A stretch of DNA of 64,000 bases, taken from contig JAOPGA020001376.1 of assembly GCA_026419775.2 (NCBI GenBank), forward strand, positions 1 through 64,000. Direction: 5' to 3'. Source of the stretch: Acrasis kona (lineage: Eukaryota; Heterolobosea; Eutetramitea; Acrasida; Acrasidae). The notes beneath the pieces are model-generated. The model ran no database searches. It worked only from the letters and a program-made list of their open reading frames with translations, and had not been told where the DNA came from. Below are positions 42,501-53,981 of this stretch, piece after piece. How positions within the stretch are numbered: the stretch's first letter is position 1; every line of letters starts with the position of its first letter. The translations under genes were made by a program, and so were the position numbers.

Positions 42501-44887
42501 ATCGTCATTTGTTACGTAGAGAAACACTTCCATCAGGAGATACCAAAATTCCAATGCCCGTCAATCTGACTCGAATCATTCTGAATGCACAAAAGCAATT
42601 CGACATTAAATTATCGGTTCCTTGTGAATTATCTCCCATCACCATCATAAAGAGCGTGAGGGAATGTATCGATAAGTTAGTCGTGGTGAAGGGCGACGAT
42701 GGATTATCGATCGAAGCTCAAGCGAACGCAACCATTCTAATCGGCGCGTTGATGAGAAGTACGTTTGCTTCTAAAAGGGTCATGAAGGAATATAGATTGA
42801 CGCCAGATGCCTTCTCGTGGGTGATGGGCGAAGTAGAATCTAGATTCCATCTTGCTCAGGTCCAACCTGGAGAAATGGTAGGTTCGTTGGCTGCTCAATG
42901 CATAGGAGAACCTGCCACTCAAATGACTTTGAATACTTTCCATTACGCTGGTGTCAGTAGTAAAAACGTTACTCTCGGTGTACCTCGTCTCAAGGAATTA
43001 ATCAATGTTGCCAAAAACATTAAAACGCCTTCGTTAACTGTCTTTTTGAAGGGCACGGCTCGTTTCGATAAGGACGAAGCCGAACGCGTGAGAAGCGAAT
43101 TGGAATACACTACGCTCGGTACGGTCACACAAGCAACCGAAATCATTTATGATCCCGATCCACAAAACACCGTGATTGCAAGGGATCAAGAATTCGTAAA
43201 TGAGTATTGGGATTTGCCCGATCGTCAAGATAAGAGCGAGAACTTATCGCCATGGGTATTACGTTTTGTTTTGGATAAAAAGGAAATGGCCAATATGACC
43301 ATGGCACATGTAGCCAATCGAATCGATGCAGAATTCGGTGGAGACGTTAGAACAATCTTTAGCGACGATAACGCTCCCGAATTGGTTTTGTTGGTGAGAA
43401 TCACCAAAGATGACTCTGGTGGAAAAGCAGCTGCTGAGGAGGAACAAGATCACGATCAAACTGTTGAGTTCTTGCGTCGCTTGGAAACACAAATGCTTAA
43501 TGGAATGTTATTGAGAGGAATACCAGATATCAAGAAGGTGTTCCAACGCAAGAATGAAGCGTTCCAATACAATCGATCGGGCCAACACAAATCAAAAGCA
43601 ACGGATGAGGACTCTGAGTGGATTTTGGATACGGAGGGAATTAACATGTTGAGCGTGTTGGCTCATAAAGACGTCGATCCATTACGTAGTTTCAGTAATG
43701 ACATTAATGAAATTGCAGATGTTTTGGGTATCGAGGCTTGTCGTAATTCTCTCATGAAGGAGTTACGTAGGGTGATTGAATTCGATGGTAGTTATGTCAA
43801 TTATCGCCATTTGGCCATTCTATGTGATGTCATGTGCCAGAGGGGTCAGCTCATGGCCATTTCTCGCCATGGAATCAACAGAACGGATACAGGTCCGTTG
43901 ATGAGGTGTTCGTTCGAAGAAACTGTCGAGATTCTGATGGAGGCAGCTACCTTTGCTGAAGCTGATTCTCTCAAAGGAGTCAGCAGCAACATTATGGTGG
44001 GTCAGCTCGCTCCCATAGGAACCGGTTGCTTTGATTTGCACTTGGATGAAGCTTTGCTCAAACATGCAATCATTCATGAATCCAACACTAGTTTGTTGGA
44101 TTACTCTGGTATGGGAAATGCTTATCCAAGAACTCCTATGGGACTATACACCCCACATATCAACGACGACATTAATTCACCAGCGTATCCTTATTCACCA
44201 GCTGGCACTCCTTATGGAGATAGTAGCTTCTCGCCCATTGCTCCCAGTCCATTCGATGAGTACTCGCCCAGTCACAGCGGATTGGCATCGCCTCTCATGG
44301 GTGGAAGTAGTCCCATCGGTGGTAGTGGATACTACTCGCCAGCAAGTCCTGGAGGCATGGAGCATGGTCGTGGAACTTATTCTCCACTTAGTCCCAATTA
44401 CTCACCAGCAAGTCCTGGTGGAACGTACTCGCCAGGAACTTACTCACCAACCAGTCCCAGTTACTCCCCTACCAGTCCAAGCTACTCGCCCACTAGTCCA
44501 GCGTATTCTCCCACTAGTCCTGGTCAAGGTGCCTATTCACCAACGAGTCCTAGCTATTCGCCAACCAGTCCCAGTTACTCTCCCACCAGCCCAAGCTACT
44601 CGCCAACCAGTCCGGCTTATTCGCCTACAAGTCCAGCCTACTCGCCCACTAGTCCAGCTTATTCGCCAAGTAGCGGTGCTGCACATGCATCGCCAGTATC
44701 GCCAGCGTATTCGCCTTCGAGCCCTGCTTACTCGCCAACTAGTCCAAGTTATTCGAGAACGAGCGGAGCTTATTCGCCAACTAGTCCAAGTTACTCACCT
44801 GGTTCGACTGGTTATTCTCCAAGCAGTCCAAGTTACTCTCCTTCGAGTCCATCACGATATGCGAATGATGATGCCGAGATGAGTTAA
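39503..44887 (+). CDS. RPB1: DNA-directed RNA polymerase II subunit RPB1
   Basis: One intronless frame of 1794 residues. The clamp zinc site [16 protein letters not shown] lies near residue 67 and the active-site NADFDGD at 485-491 coordinates the catalytic Mg. The bridge-helix region has [24 protein letters not shown] and the trigger loop has [21 protein letters not shown]. The C-terminal domain from about 1565 contains a dozen exact YSPTSP(S/A/G) heptads and about ten degenerate ones, and ends in an acidic tip (NDDAEMS). One repeat reads YSRTSGA, losing Pro3. The tail is shorter than the human 52 repeats and close to yeast. Length and motifs show a complete, functional core gene. Codon choice looks more GC-rich and regular than in neighbouring genes, as expected for high expression. 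Confidence 0.98.
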   Translation: [1794 protein letters not shown]

Positions 44888-44929
44888 ATAAAAATTTGGA
44901 TTTGTGAGAATGAATTTTATGAATTTTTT

Positions 44930-45280
44930 TTAATAATTTCCAATTTCTTTTCTAAATTCTATTCTTGACTTGATGTGGGGCGCAATGAGGCTTTTATCTT
45001 GTTTTTTTAATATTCTCTTTCTTGTGTTGACGAACCAGTTAGAAATTTGTTTTGGATTTAAACCTGTTTGTAGACATAGCATATTCTTTTCTTCTGATGA
45101 GGGGTATGGATTACTTTTATGATTTTCGACCCATTCTAGCAGTATGCTTCTTTCTCTAAATGTAACTTCCTTGTTCTTTAGTATGACTGGCTCCCACAGC
45201 ACTGCCCTCTGCTGTAGCTCTTGTTCAACTTCTTTTAGCCACTGCCTAGCTCTAGCATCCATCTTGTATTCTGCTTTCAT
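44930..45280 (-). CDS. TALE-class homeodomain protein, short
   Basis: 116 residues, tail-to-tail with RPB1 (42 bp between stops). Residues about 38-98 form a homeodomain with FRERSILLEWVENHKSNPYPS, where Asn-Pro-Tyr-Pro marks the three-residue TALE loop extension, and recognition helix ISNWFVNTRKR with the invariant Trp, Phe, Asn and Arg. No MEIS or KNOX domain is present, so it is a minimal DNA-binding protein, or its 5' end lies upstream. A nine-codon upstream ORF (45303-45277) overlaps the start codon as ATGA. With one base fewer in the A6 run the two would fuse in frame. Confidence 0.85.
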   Translation of the reverse strand: MKAEYKMDARARQWLKEVEQELQQRAVLWEPVILKNKEVTFRERSILLEWVENHKSNPYPSSEEKNMLCLQTGLNPKQISNWFVNTRKRILKKQDKSLIAPHIKSRIEFRKEIGNY

Positions 45281-45303
45281 TTTTTGGTGTCGCTCGTCAT
45301 CAT
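45277..45303 (-). promoter_or_regulatory. Upstream ORF overlapping the TALE start codon
   Basis: ATGATGACG... ends in TGA that shares ATGA with the homeodomain start at 45280. Such stop-start overlaps can permit reinitiation and lower translation. It may equally mark a one-base indel in the A6 run. Confidence 0.4.
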
Positions 45304-45444
45304 TGTTTTGTCAATTTATAGTATTTTTGACGTGGGGTGATGCCTGTCAACACTTTTTGATACATTATTGTGTATAATGATTGTAATAATCCTACAAATA
45401 AACATCTAAATTTAGATTTCAATAACACAAAAACAACCACAACA

Positions 45445-48400
45445 ATGACGGAACACAAGAGGTCCACCTCTATAACTAAAAGATTAGGATTAACACAAAT
45501 CAAATTTTCCCCCTTCGTTAAAAGCTCTGCAAACCTAAAGAAGGGAACCGAAACCAAAAAGAAGGAGAAGGAGACCGAAATCAGGAACAGAGTGAGAAGG
45601 CAGAGCGTGTCACTCGAGACATCTGATGAAATCAGGTCATTACCACTCGACCAATTCCTTAATGAAGATGATGCACCAGAAGACAGAACAAGACGGATAC
45701 CATCACAAGTAAATCACAACATGAATATACTTAACATTACATTAGGAACGGACGGCATACAAACACGCTATAAAAAATGTATATTTACCACTTAGGTCCC
45801 AAATAGACCATTCATCATTTACCAATACTGTTCTATTGAACCCACTCAACGATAACGACCATTCGGTTGCGTCAGTCCTTGTTGATACGTTGGGCGAGGC
45901 ATTTCCATGGTCTTGTCAACCAAACCAACCTGGTAATTTCCAAAGCACATGGGACGAACTACACGAAACATGTTTCGGACGGAAACCCGTCGACATCACC
46001 ATTGAGGATTTAGAAAAGCGGCTATACACCGTTGATTCCGATAGAGACTTGTTTTACAAATCAAGTAATTTCAAAGTACGTCCATCCTTCATCCCATGCA
46101 CATACTAATCACTTCCGATTCAGAATCGACAAGAATACGAAGATTGGAAGACTGATCAAATACAAAGCATCAAACAACTCATCAACACCGTAAAGCAACT
46201 AAGAAAAGATTCGTTCATGTGCCAAATCAACATTGTAGTGAGCGAAGTCACTTTCGACCAAGTCCAACAATTACTAAACAGTACTTACATTTTCCATCGC
46301 CATTTTAACATTTTTAGAAAACATTTCCGAAATGTATTACAAAATCGTATCAGATAAAGAAATACCAAAAGAAAAGGCACTTTACTCCAAACCCGTAAAA
46401 ATTTCACATTCGGAAGATTCGACAGAGTCTGATTTCACTTGCACAAAGCTCACTTTCAATCTAAACGAACCCCAGCAAGAACTACGAATCAGATTCTATT
46501 TCAAGTACATGCTCCGGAGTACATTCATCGGTCAGATCGAAATCGAAATACAAGATCTCATATCAAAGATCAGACCACCCAATGCGACATGGGGCGCTCG
46601 GCATTTAAATTTACTTTACTCCATCAAGAATGTAGATCGAGTAGAAGTCGGAACTGCCAAAATACACTTATCGCTACAATTCGAACATTTTCCACCGGTA
46701 TCACCTTGCGATGAGATTGTACCCAAAAAATCAGAACCCATTCACTATCATGCATTGTTCGACATTTTAATGTCACGAATGGTATCTTCCATCAAACCAG
46801 CTAACATTATCGATAAGAGCAAAACGGGCGAATTGGGTCAATCGCCATTCAATTTCTATCACATGTGGATCATGCAAGAATTCGTAACGTCGTATGGAAT
46901 TAGCGAAATTACAAAGCGGTTGACCATTTTGAAATGCTTATCGGAGAGAATCGACTTGTTGGTTCCCTACCTGGATTACTTTTATCAAAACATTGAGTTC
47001 ATTCATGCAAATGACGAGATGCATTTCGCACATGTCACCAAATCAGATTCCGAACAATTGGATCGCATCATGAGCACGTTGGGAGATAAAGTAGAGTCGT
47101 TACTACGCAAATTCAAATCCATTTTCGCACAAAATAAACCCAATGGTGCCCTTAGGGCATTGGTTCGTGTTTATGAATTTGTGTTGATGGAACAAAATGG
47201 AATTTCGGCACAACATTTTGAAGATCGAATCGAAAAGATTGTACAAAAGGCCATACTGGATGATTACAAATCAATGAAGCCAACCGTTTTGAATCAAGTC
47301 GACCAGTTGACCAACATTTGCGTAAATGTAGAAAAGGCCATTTCGGACATTCGTTGCTTCCAAAATGTATTCGAAATGATGGCCGACTTTAGATTGACAG
47401 CATTAGAAATTTATTACAATTCATTTGCAAAAGATGTGGACAAGGTGCTCAAAGAACACAAAGAACCCACGGGACACGACATGTTGAACCTATGTTCACA
47501 AATCATCGAACTAAACGCTCAGGTACAAGAGTTATACGACGACGAAGATTTGGAAGATGTGAAGATTTTAAATGCCGATAAAATCAGTACGGGATTTGCC
47601 GAAAAATACATTCAAGAATTACACGTACAGTTACAAAAGTGGATGATACAAGCGGTGGCTCAAGATGACTTTAATCCAATGTACGGCGTATTGCATTCGA
47701 GCAGCGTAGTTGATTTATTCACTGCCGCTAATCAAATGTTGGAGTTTATGAGCAATTCCATATTCGTTGGAGCGGAGACTCTATCTCAATTTGCGCAAGT
47801 ACTGAGCGACGTCACCGTTGATTACTCACGTTACTTGAAGAACAAGTGTATAAGCGAATCAGAGTGTCAACAAGAATCATCTCCGAGTCAAATCATGGCC
47901 AGTCCGAGCACTCATCACAAGAAGGGTATTTTATCAACTTTAGATTTTAACAAATTGGTGCCCACTCTAAAATCAAATGCTGCCGACGAAGATGATTCTT
48001 GTCCCAAAATCGCTCCCATGAGAATCACGAGACAATTTATAGTAAAGGTTAATAATGTAGCTGCTGCCAAAACTCAATTAGAAGCATTGATCGAGAATTT
48101 GGAAGATACGAAACATTATTATGTACCAGATGAAGATACAGAGGAAGAAACTGATATTATTGAACACGACAGCGATGATTCAGAATTGGAAAGTACGTCT
48201 TGTAGTGACCTGACGAGCACCAACAGCAGCGCAACGACCCCTACTACTAACCATCACTCATTTATCAAAAAGAAACCAAATGCTACTTCTCCACAAGATG
48301 ATCAAGACGACACAAATACCGAAATAACGCCTCTACAGAGTGCATTCAGTAATTTAAACTCTACGCTCGACGAACTCATTATTTTGATATCGACTCAGTT

Positions 48401-50282
48401 CCAACAATACATACACATTGCAATGAGAATGGCCATTGGAGATATGAGAGATTTTCATTACAAGGGGCTATCGGAGCAACAAATTTTATCACAATTAGGT
48501 CCACGTGTAGAATCGTTACTTTATAATCGCCTCATGACTCCGTTCATGAGTCCCCATTTAGAGCTCCTATCTCAATCTCTCTACCAAGATGCATTCAATC
48601 AAGTTTTACAAAAAATTTATAAATTGTTCATGACGGAAATGGCTGGACTCATGTTACCCAATGTATACATTAATGGCGAACAATCGAATCAGATCAGAAA
48701 GGGATTGAAACCACATCAAGTCTACTTGATGAAATATACATTGGATCTGATCGATAGTTACATGGCGGGAAGTTCCGATAATGGACTTTCGCGCAGCGTG
48801 ATGGAAAAGGAAGCAAAGTTACTCAATACGCTTCTGAAGCTCTATAATAGACCTACACAAGATATCATCAAGTTATATCAAAAGTATGGCGAGTATCCAA
48901 CCTTAAATACTACCAGCGTGACGAAGGATTATCATCTGGTTGCGTTATTAGCGGTGAGAGCTCGTAAAGATAAACAAGCTGCTCATTTCTGCGAACAACA
49001 TATGGCAGAAGCAGAGGAGAGAAGATTGGCGCAGCGATATCGATTACAACCTGATGTAGATGGCAAGCCACTACTTTTAGCATCAGAGAATTGTTCTAAT
49101 AGAGGAATGTTGGTAGGAATGTGCCACTTGACGCGCACACATCTCTTATACGAAGCTGGTAACAATCCATTGGTATTTAGTCGAGTAGGACGCGCTGCTC
49201 CTCATTTACGCAACAGCACGTCCATGGTATCGGCTGCAACCGCTAGAATCGATCTAGAGGATTTGGTTCGAATGGCTCGTAACAATAATTTACTCGGTAA
49301 AGGTCTACATGTTTACTTTGATAACCACAAGGGTAACAAAGGTGACTTGAAGGTGTTTTTTGGTAAAAGCAAAACAAGAGATTTATTCTATGAGCAAATC
49401 ATAAAGGCCGTAAGGGAATTGAACATTTGTCAAATTGCTGAGCAACCTAAATTTGTGTTATTTGTAAAAAACAATCAACCTGGTGACCAACCTTTTATTG
49501 GTTCATCATTATCCAACATTAGCACTTTATCTTCTTCTCCGTCTTCTTCTTCAGTTCCTTCTGTGGCTCGTAGTAATGTAAGTCAAGTACCAGAATTCCC
49601 TACTCTGGATTTAGATGAGTTGAGCGACGATCCGGAGCACGACCTAAGTGGTAGTAGGAGAATGAAAACGAGTGATGCTAGTACGGACGATGACGATACC
49701 ACTCAAAATACATCTGCGCTAGATGACGAAGATACTTCATTAGGAGAAGATGACACCGATACAGATGAAGTAACTAACGGTAGTTTTGATTTGAAATTGA
49801 AATCATTAATCTCTCCAGGAAGCACATCAGCGACGCCCACAAAGAGCGTTACTTTGAAAGTACCCAAGCACAACAAGACGTCGAGCATGACCGAAACATC
49901 TTTGAAGAAGTTGAGAGAGAAGGGAGATATGCAGTCGTATTTTAATCATGTGTTTAAGGCACTGGTCGGAGAAACAGTTAAGGTTTATGTACCAGCGGTC
50001 AAGATGGAGAAGATTAAGGAAGGAAGAAAAAAGATTGTAAAGGAAACAGAAGGAGCGTTGTTTGTTACGGATCGATATGTTTGTTTTTCTGATGTTGCCG
50101 ATGATTCTGTGTGTAGTGTTGTTGGGTTACAGACCATAACTTCCGTAAAAACTAAAAAATGGAAATTAGTCCACAAGAGGTTGGTGCTGCAAACAAAGAG
50201 CGGAGAAAGGTTTAAATTCTCTATTGATGGCAATAAGCAACTAAAGTTAGTGTATGAAGCCATCAAAGGCAATAAATTGTAA
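45445..50282 (+). CDS. Munc13/BAP3-like tethering protein with C2, MUN-like and GRAM/PH-like domains
   Basis: Four exons: 45445-45708, 45746-46075, 46124-46280 and 46318-50282. Introns of 37, 48 and 37 nt have consistent phases; the product is 1571 residues. The basic N-terminus is followed by a C2-type domain (about 230-375: FMCQINIVVSEV, then FYFKYMLRSTFIGQIEIEI). A long helical region (about 400-1340) has the features of the MUN/MHD region of Munc13, BAP3 and UNC13D, which open syntaxin and tether vesicles. Acidic Ser-rich loops interrupt it near 620-680 and 1350-1410. The C-terminal part (about 1445-1565: VGETVKVYVPAV, GALFVTDRYVCFSD, KRLVLQTKSGERFKF) looks like a GRAM or PH-like lipid-binding domain. 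A role in membrane-vesicle docking is inferred from the family. The upstream ATG at 45370 would add 25 residues. Confidence 0.7.
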
Positions 50283-50324
50283 CATTTTGTATCGAAATAT
50301 TTTTAGTTTACCAGAATTTTTGTC

Positions 50325-51122
50325 ATGGGAACATTGTATACAGAGGAACGGGAATGTCCATCCGATAAATGCAAACATAAAAATCAAAAGCATTATCATT
50401 GCTTTGGAGAACCCAATTTTTGTGAAAAAATATTTTCAACCAGGCAACTATTTCATCAACACCTTCACATCGCCCACAGGCAACACACAATACTCGGCAA
50501 GTTTGAACCGATTACGTGTGAGAAAAAAAATACGTGCGACAAGTACTCTAGATATTCTGATCTTCCGTCGGGTAAGCATGATAAAAGACATTATCACTGC
50601 TCGCATTGTGAAAAAACATACTCGACGAAAAGGGACATCGACAACCACACTGTAAAAAATCACTACGACGAATTAACAAAACAGACGAAAAGAAAAAGGA
50701 GGCGCATCAAATCGAGAAGAGAGGAAGAAATCGACGACGAAATGCAAAAAATAGACGAAGAGGAAGAGGAAGAACATAGTGAGGTTGTATCGGTTACGAT
50801 AAGAAGAAGAAGACGCACAGAAAAACTTCGTGAGGAAGCGCCACGGGAAGTAAGTAGCAGTAGCGAAGAAGAGTCAGAAAAACCAAACACTATTCACGAC
50901 GGTGCAGAACCGTTCACAGATGGTGCTTCTGGTCCTCCTGATGATGTAGATTTTAGCGAGGAGTTTTTACCCGCCGACAGTGCGAAGGTTATCATACATA
51001 GTACCGAACGCGGCGGGTACGACCCATCTGATGAAATTGATTTTAGTGACATGTTGGAAACTACAGATGGAGCGGACATGATCTCAAAGAATTCTGATGA
51101 AAATGACGAAGACAACATGTAA
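50325..51122 (+). CDS. C2H2 zinc-finger protein with acidic C-terminus
   Basis: 265 residues, intronless, 42 bp after the Munc13-like stop. Zinc-finger features: YHCFGEPNFCEKIFSTRQLFHQHLHIAH (C-x6-C spacing, unusual) and YHCSHCEKTYSTKRDIDNHTVKNH (a standard C-x2-C-x12-H-x4-H finger at about residue 88). A strongly basic stretch follows (KRKRRRIKSRR near 130), probably a nuclear signal, then acidic serine-rich segments with repeated DPSDEIDFSD / PPDDVDFSE motifs that look like activation or docking motifs. It is probably a nuclear DNA-binding regulator; targets are unknown. Confidence 0.7.
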   Translation: MGTLYTEERECPSDKCKHKNQKHYHCFGEPNFCEKIFSTRQLFHQHLHIAHRQHTILGKFEPITCEKKNTCDKYSRYSDLPSGKHDKRHYHCSHCEKTYSTKRDIDNHTVKNHYDELTKQTKRKRRRIKSRREEEIDDEMQKIDEEEEEEHSEVVSVTIRRRRRTEKLREEAPREVSSSSEEESEKPNTIHDGAEPFTDGASGPPDDVDFSEEFLPADSAKVIIHSTERGGYDPSDEIDFSDMLETTDGADMISKNSDENDEDNM

Positions 51123-53100
51123 CATACAAATAGTCCTGTTGTGGTGATTTTTGGTGCATTGTGTTTACAACTAAGTAATAACTTGAAATCTAAGATCATT
51201 GATTCTCTCCACACAATTGAAGGTGTCATCGACCTGGATTGAACCTAAGATTAGAATAAATCAAATACTGTTCTTGATTGTTGAGTACATATGTTGTTTG
51301 CATTTAGAGTCATGTAGGTTAGACAAGAGTTTATTGATTGTGGAATAATATAAAACAAACAATACATGATTAACAATGGTGGACGATACGCTTGCTTGCT
51401 TTTAATTGACTTGGTATTTAGCAATCTCTTTTGCAGCATATGCAGGTCAATTTAGCCTTGTTTATGTTATACTAACTATTTTCCAACAATTTCCTAGCGT
51501 CTTGACCATCGTCTGAACTTTCACTGCCTTTCTTAGGTCTACCCGCAACAAATACGCTGCTTTTATACCAAAATGACGATATGATTGTTTCATGATAGTA
51601 CAAAATGCCAACAGAAAGTGCCCCTCTCTTAAAACAAACGCATTGATACTTCGTATAAATGTCCAGAATGCATCCCGGTGGACTGCTATGCATCAATGAA
51701 CCATAAATTTCTCCCAGGAGAGGTGTTCTCCACATTGTTTGCCGTCACTGGAGTAGTAACAAGAAACCTCATCTCCATTTTTGTATACCTAATAAAATTT
51801 ACTCTTTAGATACTTGGTCGTAGATTTTTTACTAACAAATACATTCTCTAAATCTTTAGTCCTAATTGTCCATAGCTAATCACGGTCAGATTGTTCTCTT
51901 ACTCACTGCTACAAAACTATACGCTCAACCATAGCTTGTCAATAAAAGCGAATGAGATGCATCCCCATCTTTCCTAATGAAACACCCGTCTCGTTTATAA
52001 TAGATGTATACCGATTGCTTGTACTACCTACTCATAGTTGTCCTAACTTATTACTGTTATAATATTTTATTGTATCTTACTTACCGTTATAGCCACAAGA
52101 TAAAGTTTTCCTTCATTGTCTAACGTTCATTCTCGCGCTTATTTGTACTATCGTTATCCTTCTGCTTTCCTTTGTTCAATGTTGCTGATAGAACAACTCG
52201 ATTGCAGGCTCCACAACTCATCCAAAATCTTTTTTTTCTAGAACCCGTATACGACGATATTGCTCTACTAATTGCAAGAGCAACAAATTACACCAGAGAA
52301 TACTTTACAGCCAGTATAATGGAAATATAATGTGAGATTATTCCAAAGTTTGGCAAGACACATTAAAGACCTTTTTCAATTCAAATTGAGGATTTGGTTG
52401 TTATAATTCGTAGTAACGAAACGTTCACAGGTTATCTACGCCTAGTCATGAGAACAATTTAGCCACTACTAGAGGGCTTCAAAGACCAGGGTATTAAAAG
52501 TTGCTATTGAAACTGCTTTTGCTGATCTTCGATAATGTTTTGATACGCGTGAAATGACTGATTATGTTGTTAATTAAAATTTCGAATCGATTGCATGTGG
52601 TTCCCCACTTCGGCAAACCAACAAGAGTTTGCCAAATTGTTGTAATGGGAAACGAATTGTGACACAATAAAGCTGAGTCTTCGAAGAATGACCAATGGTT
52701 CCAGAAATTAGACAATCCTGAGGGTAGCGTCGAACCCAATATAAAAAGAATCATAATCGCTAAAATCAGGTGCGACTCCACACTCTCGATAGTATATACT
52801 TCGGATACTGCGATGACAACATCGAGGGAAAGCATCTTGAAATCCAAAAAAATCCAACGTTCGTAATATAGCAGATGTTACCTCGTATTGAGTCGAAATC
52901 TTCATTTGTGAAAATGTTATTCATTGGATAGTATACAAACAAGTGTTTGTTCTATACACTTTCAATCGCCTCTAATTATAATATGTTGTGCTTTCGGAAC
53001 TTAACGCGCTCCGACCAATCATCATTGCACTCAATTATCACGTCAAGGACAACATCGGCTATATCTCAGAACGTTGACACAACATTCAATACTTCGGTAT
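51123..53100. other. Gene-poor stretch with eroded coding fragments
   Basis: About 2 kb. On the minus strand 51472-51870 reads in pieces as coding-like text (YKNGDEVSCYYSSDGKQCGE; then FWYKSSVFVAGRPKKGSESS), but phases do not join and no family is recognised. A minus-strand piece at 52494-52905 (KISTQYEVTSAILRTLDFFG, then a glutamine-rich helix in another frame) is also broken. Both look like decaying genes or element remnants. No tRNA or clear repeat is seen. Confidence 0.4.
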
Positions 53101-53128
53101 TAGACAAAATTCTATTTCTAAATCAAAT

Positions 53129-53578
53129 TCAGCATAACGCAAACAACAACATCCATTGTATTGACAAATCAAATTGGTTTTTTAAGGACTCTGATTTCAT
53201 AATGTTGTATAGCACAGCAACCGAATCAGCTTCGTTCGTATTTGTAATTACTTCGACAATTTTACTTGAGTATTTGACTGCGAATCTTTCTATGCCTGTA
53301 TTATTAGCAAGGTTCCTTAATATTCGCAGCAATGAACTATCTTTTGAGTAGATGCACTCAACTATTAATTGCTCAATATGTTCTGATTTGAGTATTATAA
53401 GACTATTTTTTGGGACTAGACATAGATTGTTAAGCAAAGCGACTAATGTCTTATCAGCTTCCTCTGTGTTGTCAACTAGTAGATCTACAATAACTGGTAT
53501 CAGTTTTGAAAAGCAAACATCAGACTGATATTGCTCGTGTGTTGTAACTAAATTAGAATTTATGTAGGTTGGCGTCAC
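53129..53578 (-). pseudogene. Armadillo-repeat fragment without start codon
   Basis: 149 codons with ARM-type helices (KTLVALLNNLCLVPKNSLIIL, then LRILRNLANNTGIERF) ending at a stop at 53129. The frame begins after an in-frame TAA at about 53597 and has no ATG near its start, so the 5' part is missing or lies in an exon I cannot find. It is probably a truncated gene copy. Function is not inferable beyond a protein-binding fold. Confidence 0.5.
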
Positions 53579-53981
53579 AAAAATGATGCATTAACTTCGA
53601 CATACAAATTTCACCACTACACCTTAAACATGTTCGCCAAACATCAGATTGTACAGTAACTTTATAAATGGCGTTGGTTAAGTTGGTGTCAGTTATGTCT
53701 TTGTAAATAATTGTTTGTATATAAAGTTTATATTAGCTATGCATTGTATATCAACACTCAATTTTCTCAAAAATAATGCTGACACCGTTAGAAGATCAAC
53801 ATTCGCTCTATTTTGTATATTTTTACAGAGGTGATTAATAATGTTGTTTTTACTAAAAGAATCTCGTTTTTATTTTATTACCCGGGTTGGATTGATTACA
53901 ACAGGACTTTGTGTAATCTCCGTTACAGTTGGGAGAATCCGGGGTATCTTCATGTCAATCAAAGCGGTTAAAACAGAGAAA
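53579..53981. other. Spacer upstream of the secreted Cys-rich gene
   Basis: About 400 bp. The frame from 53841 is open into the next gene, but its text before Met48 is not convincing protein, so it is taken as promoter and leader. Confidence 0.4.

Noticed and set aside
43034-43647. Minus-strand frames of 60-77 codons inside RPB1
   Set aside because: They are shadows of the strongly conserved plus-strand gene.
44031-44882. A 283-codon plus-strand frame inside the RPB1 gene
   Set aside because: It is another frame of the heptad-repeat tail, and its repetitive text rich in Q, R, L and V follows from the repeats. It has no independent support.
45775-45791. A 17-nt GT-AG intron in the Munc13-like gene
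   Set aside because: It would keep phase, but a 37-nt intron at 45709-45745 also keeps the frame, matches the usual length and gives better protein text.
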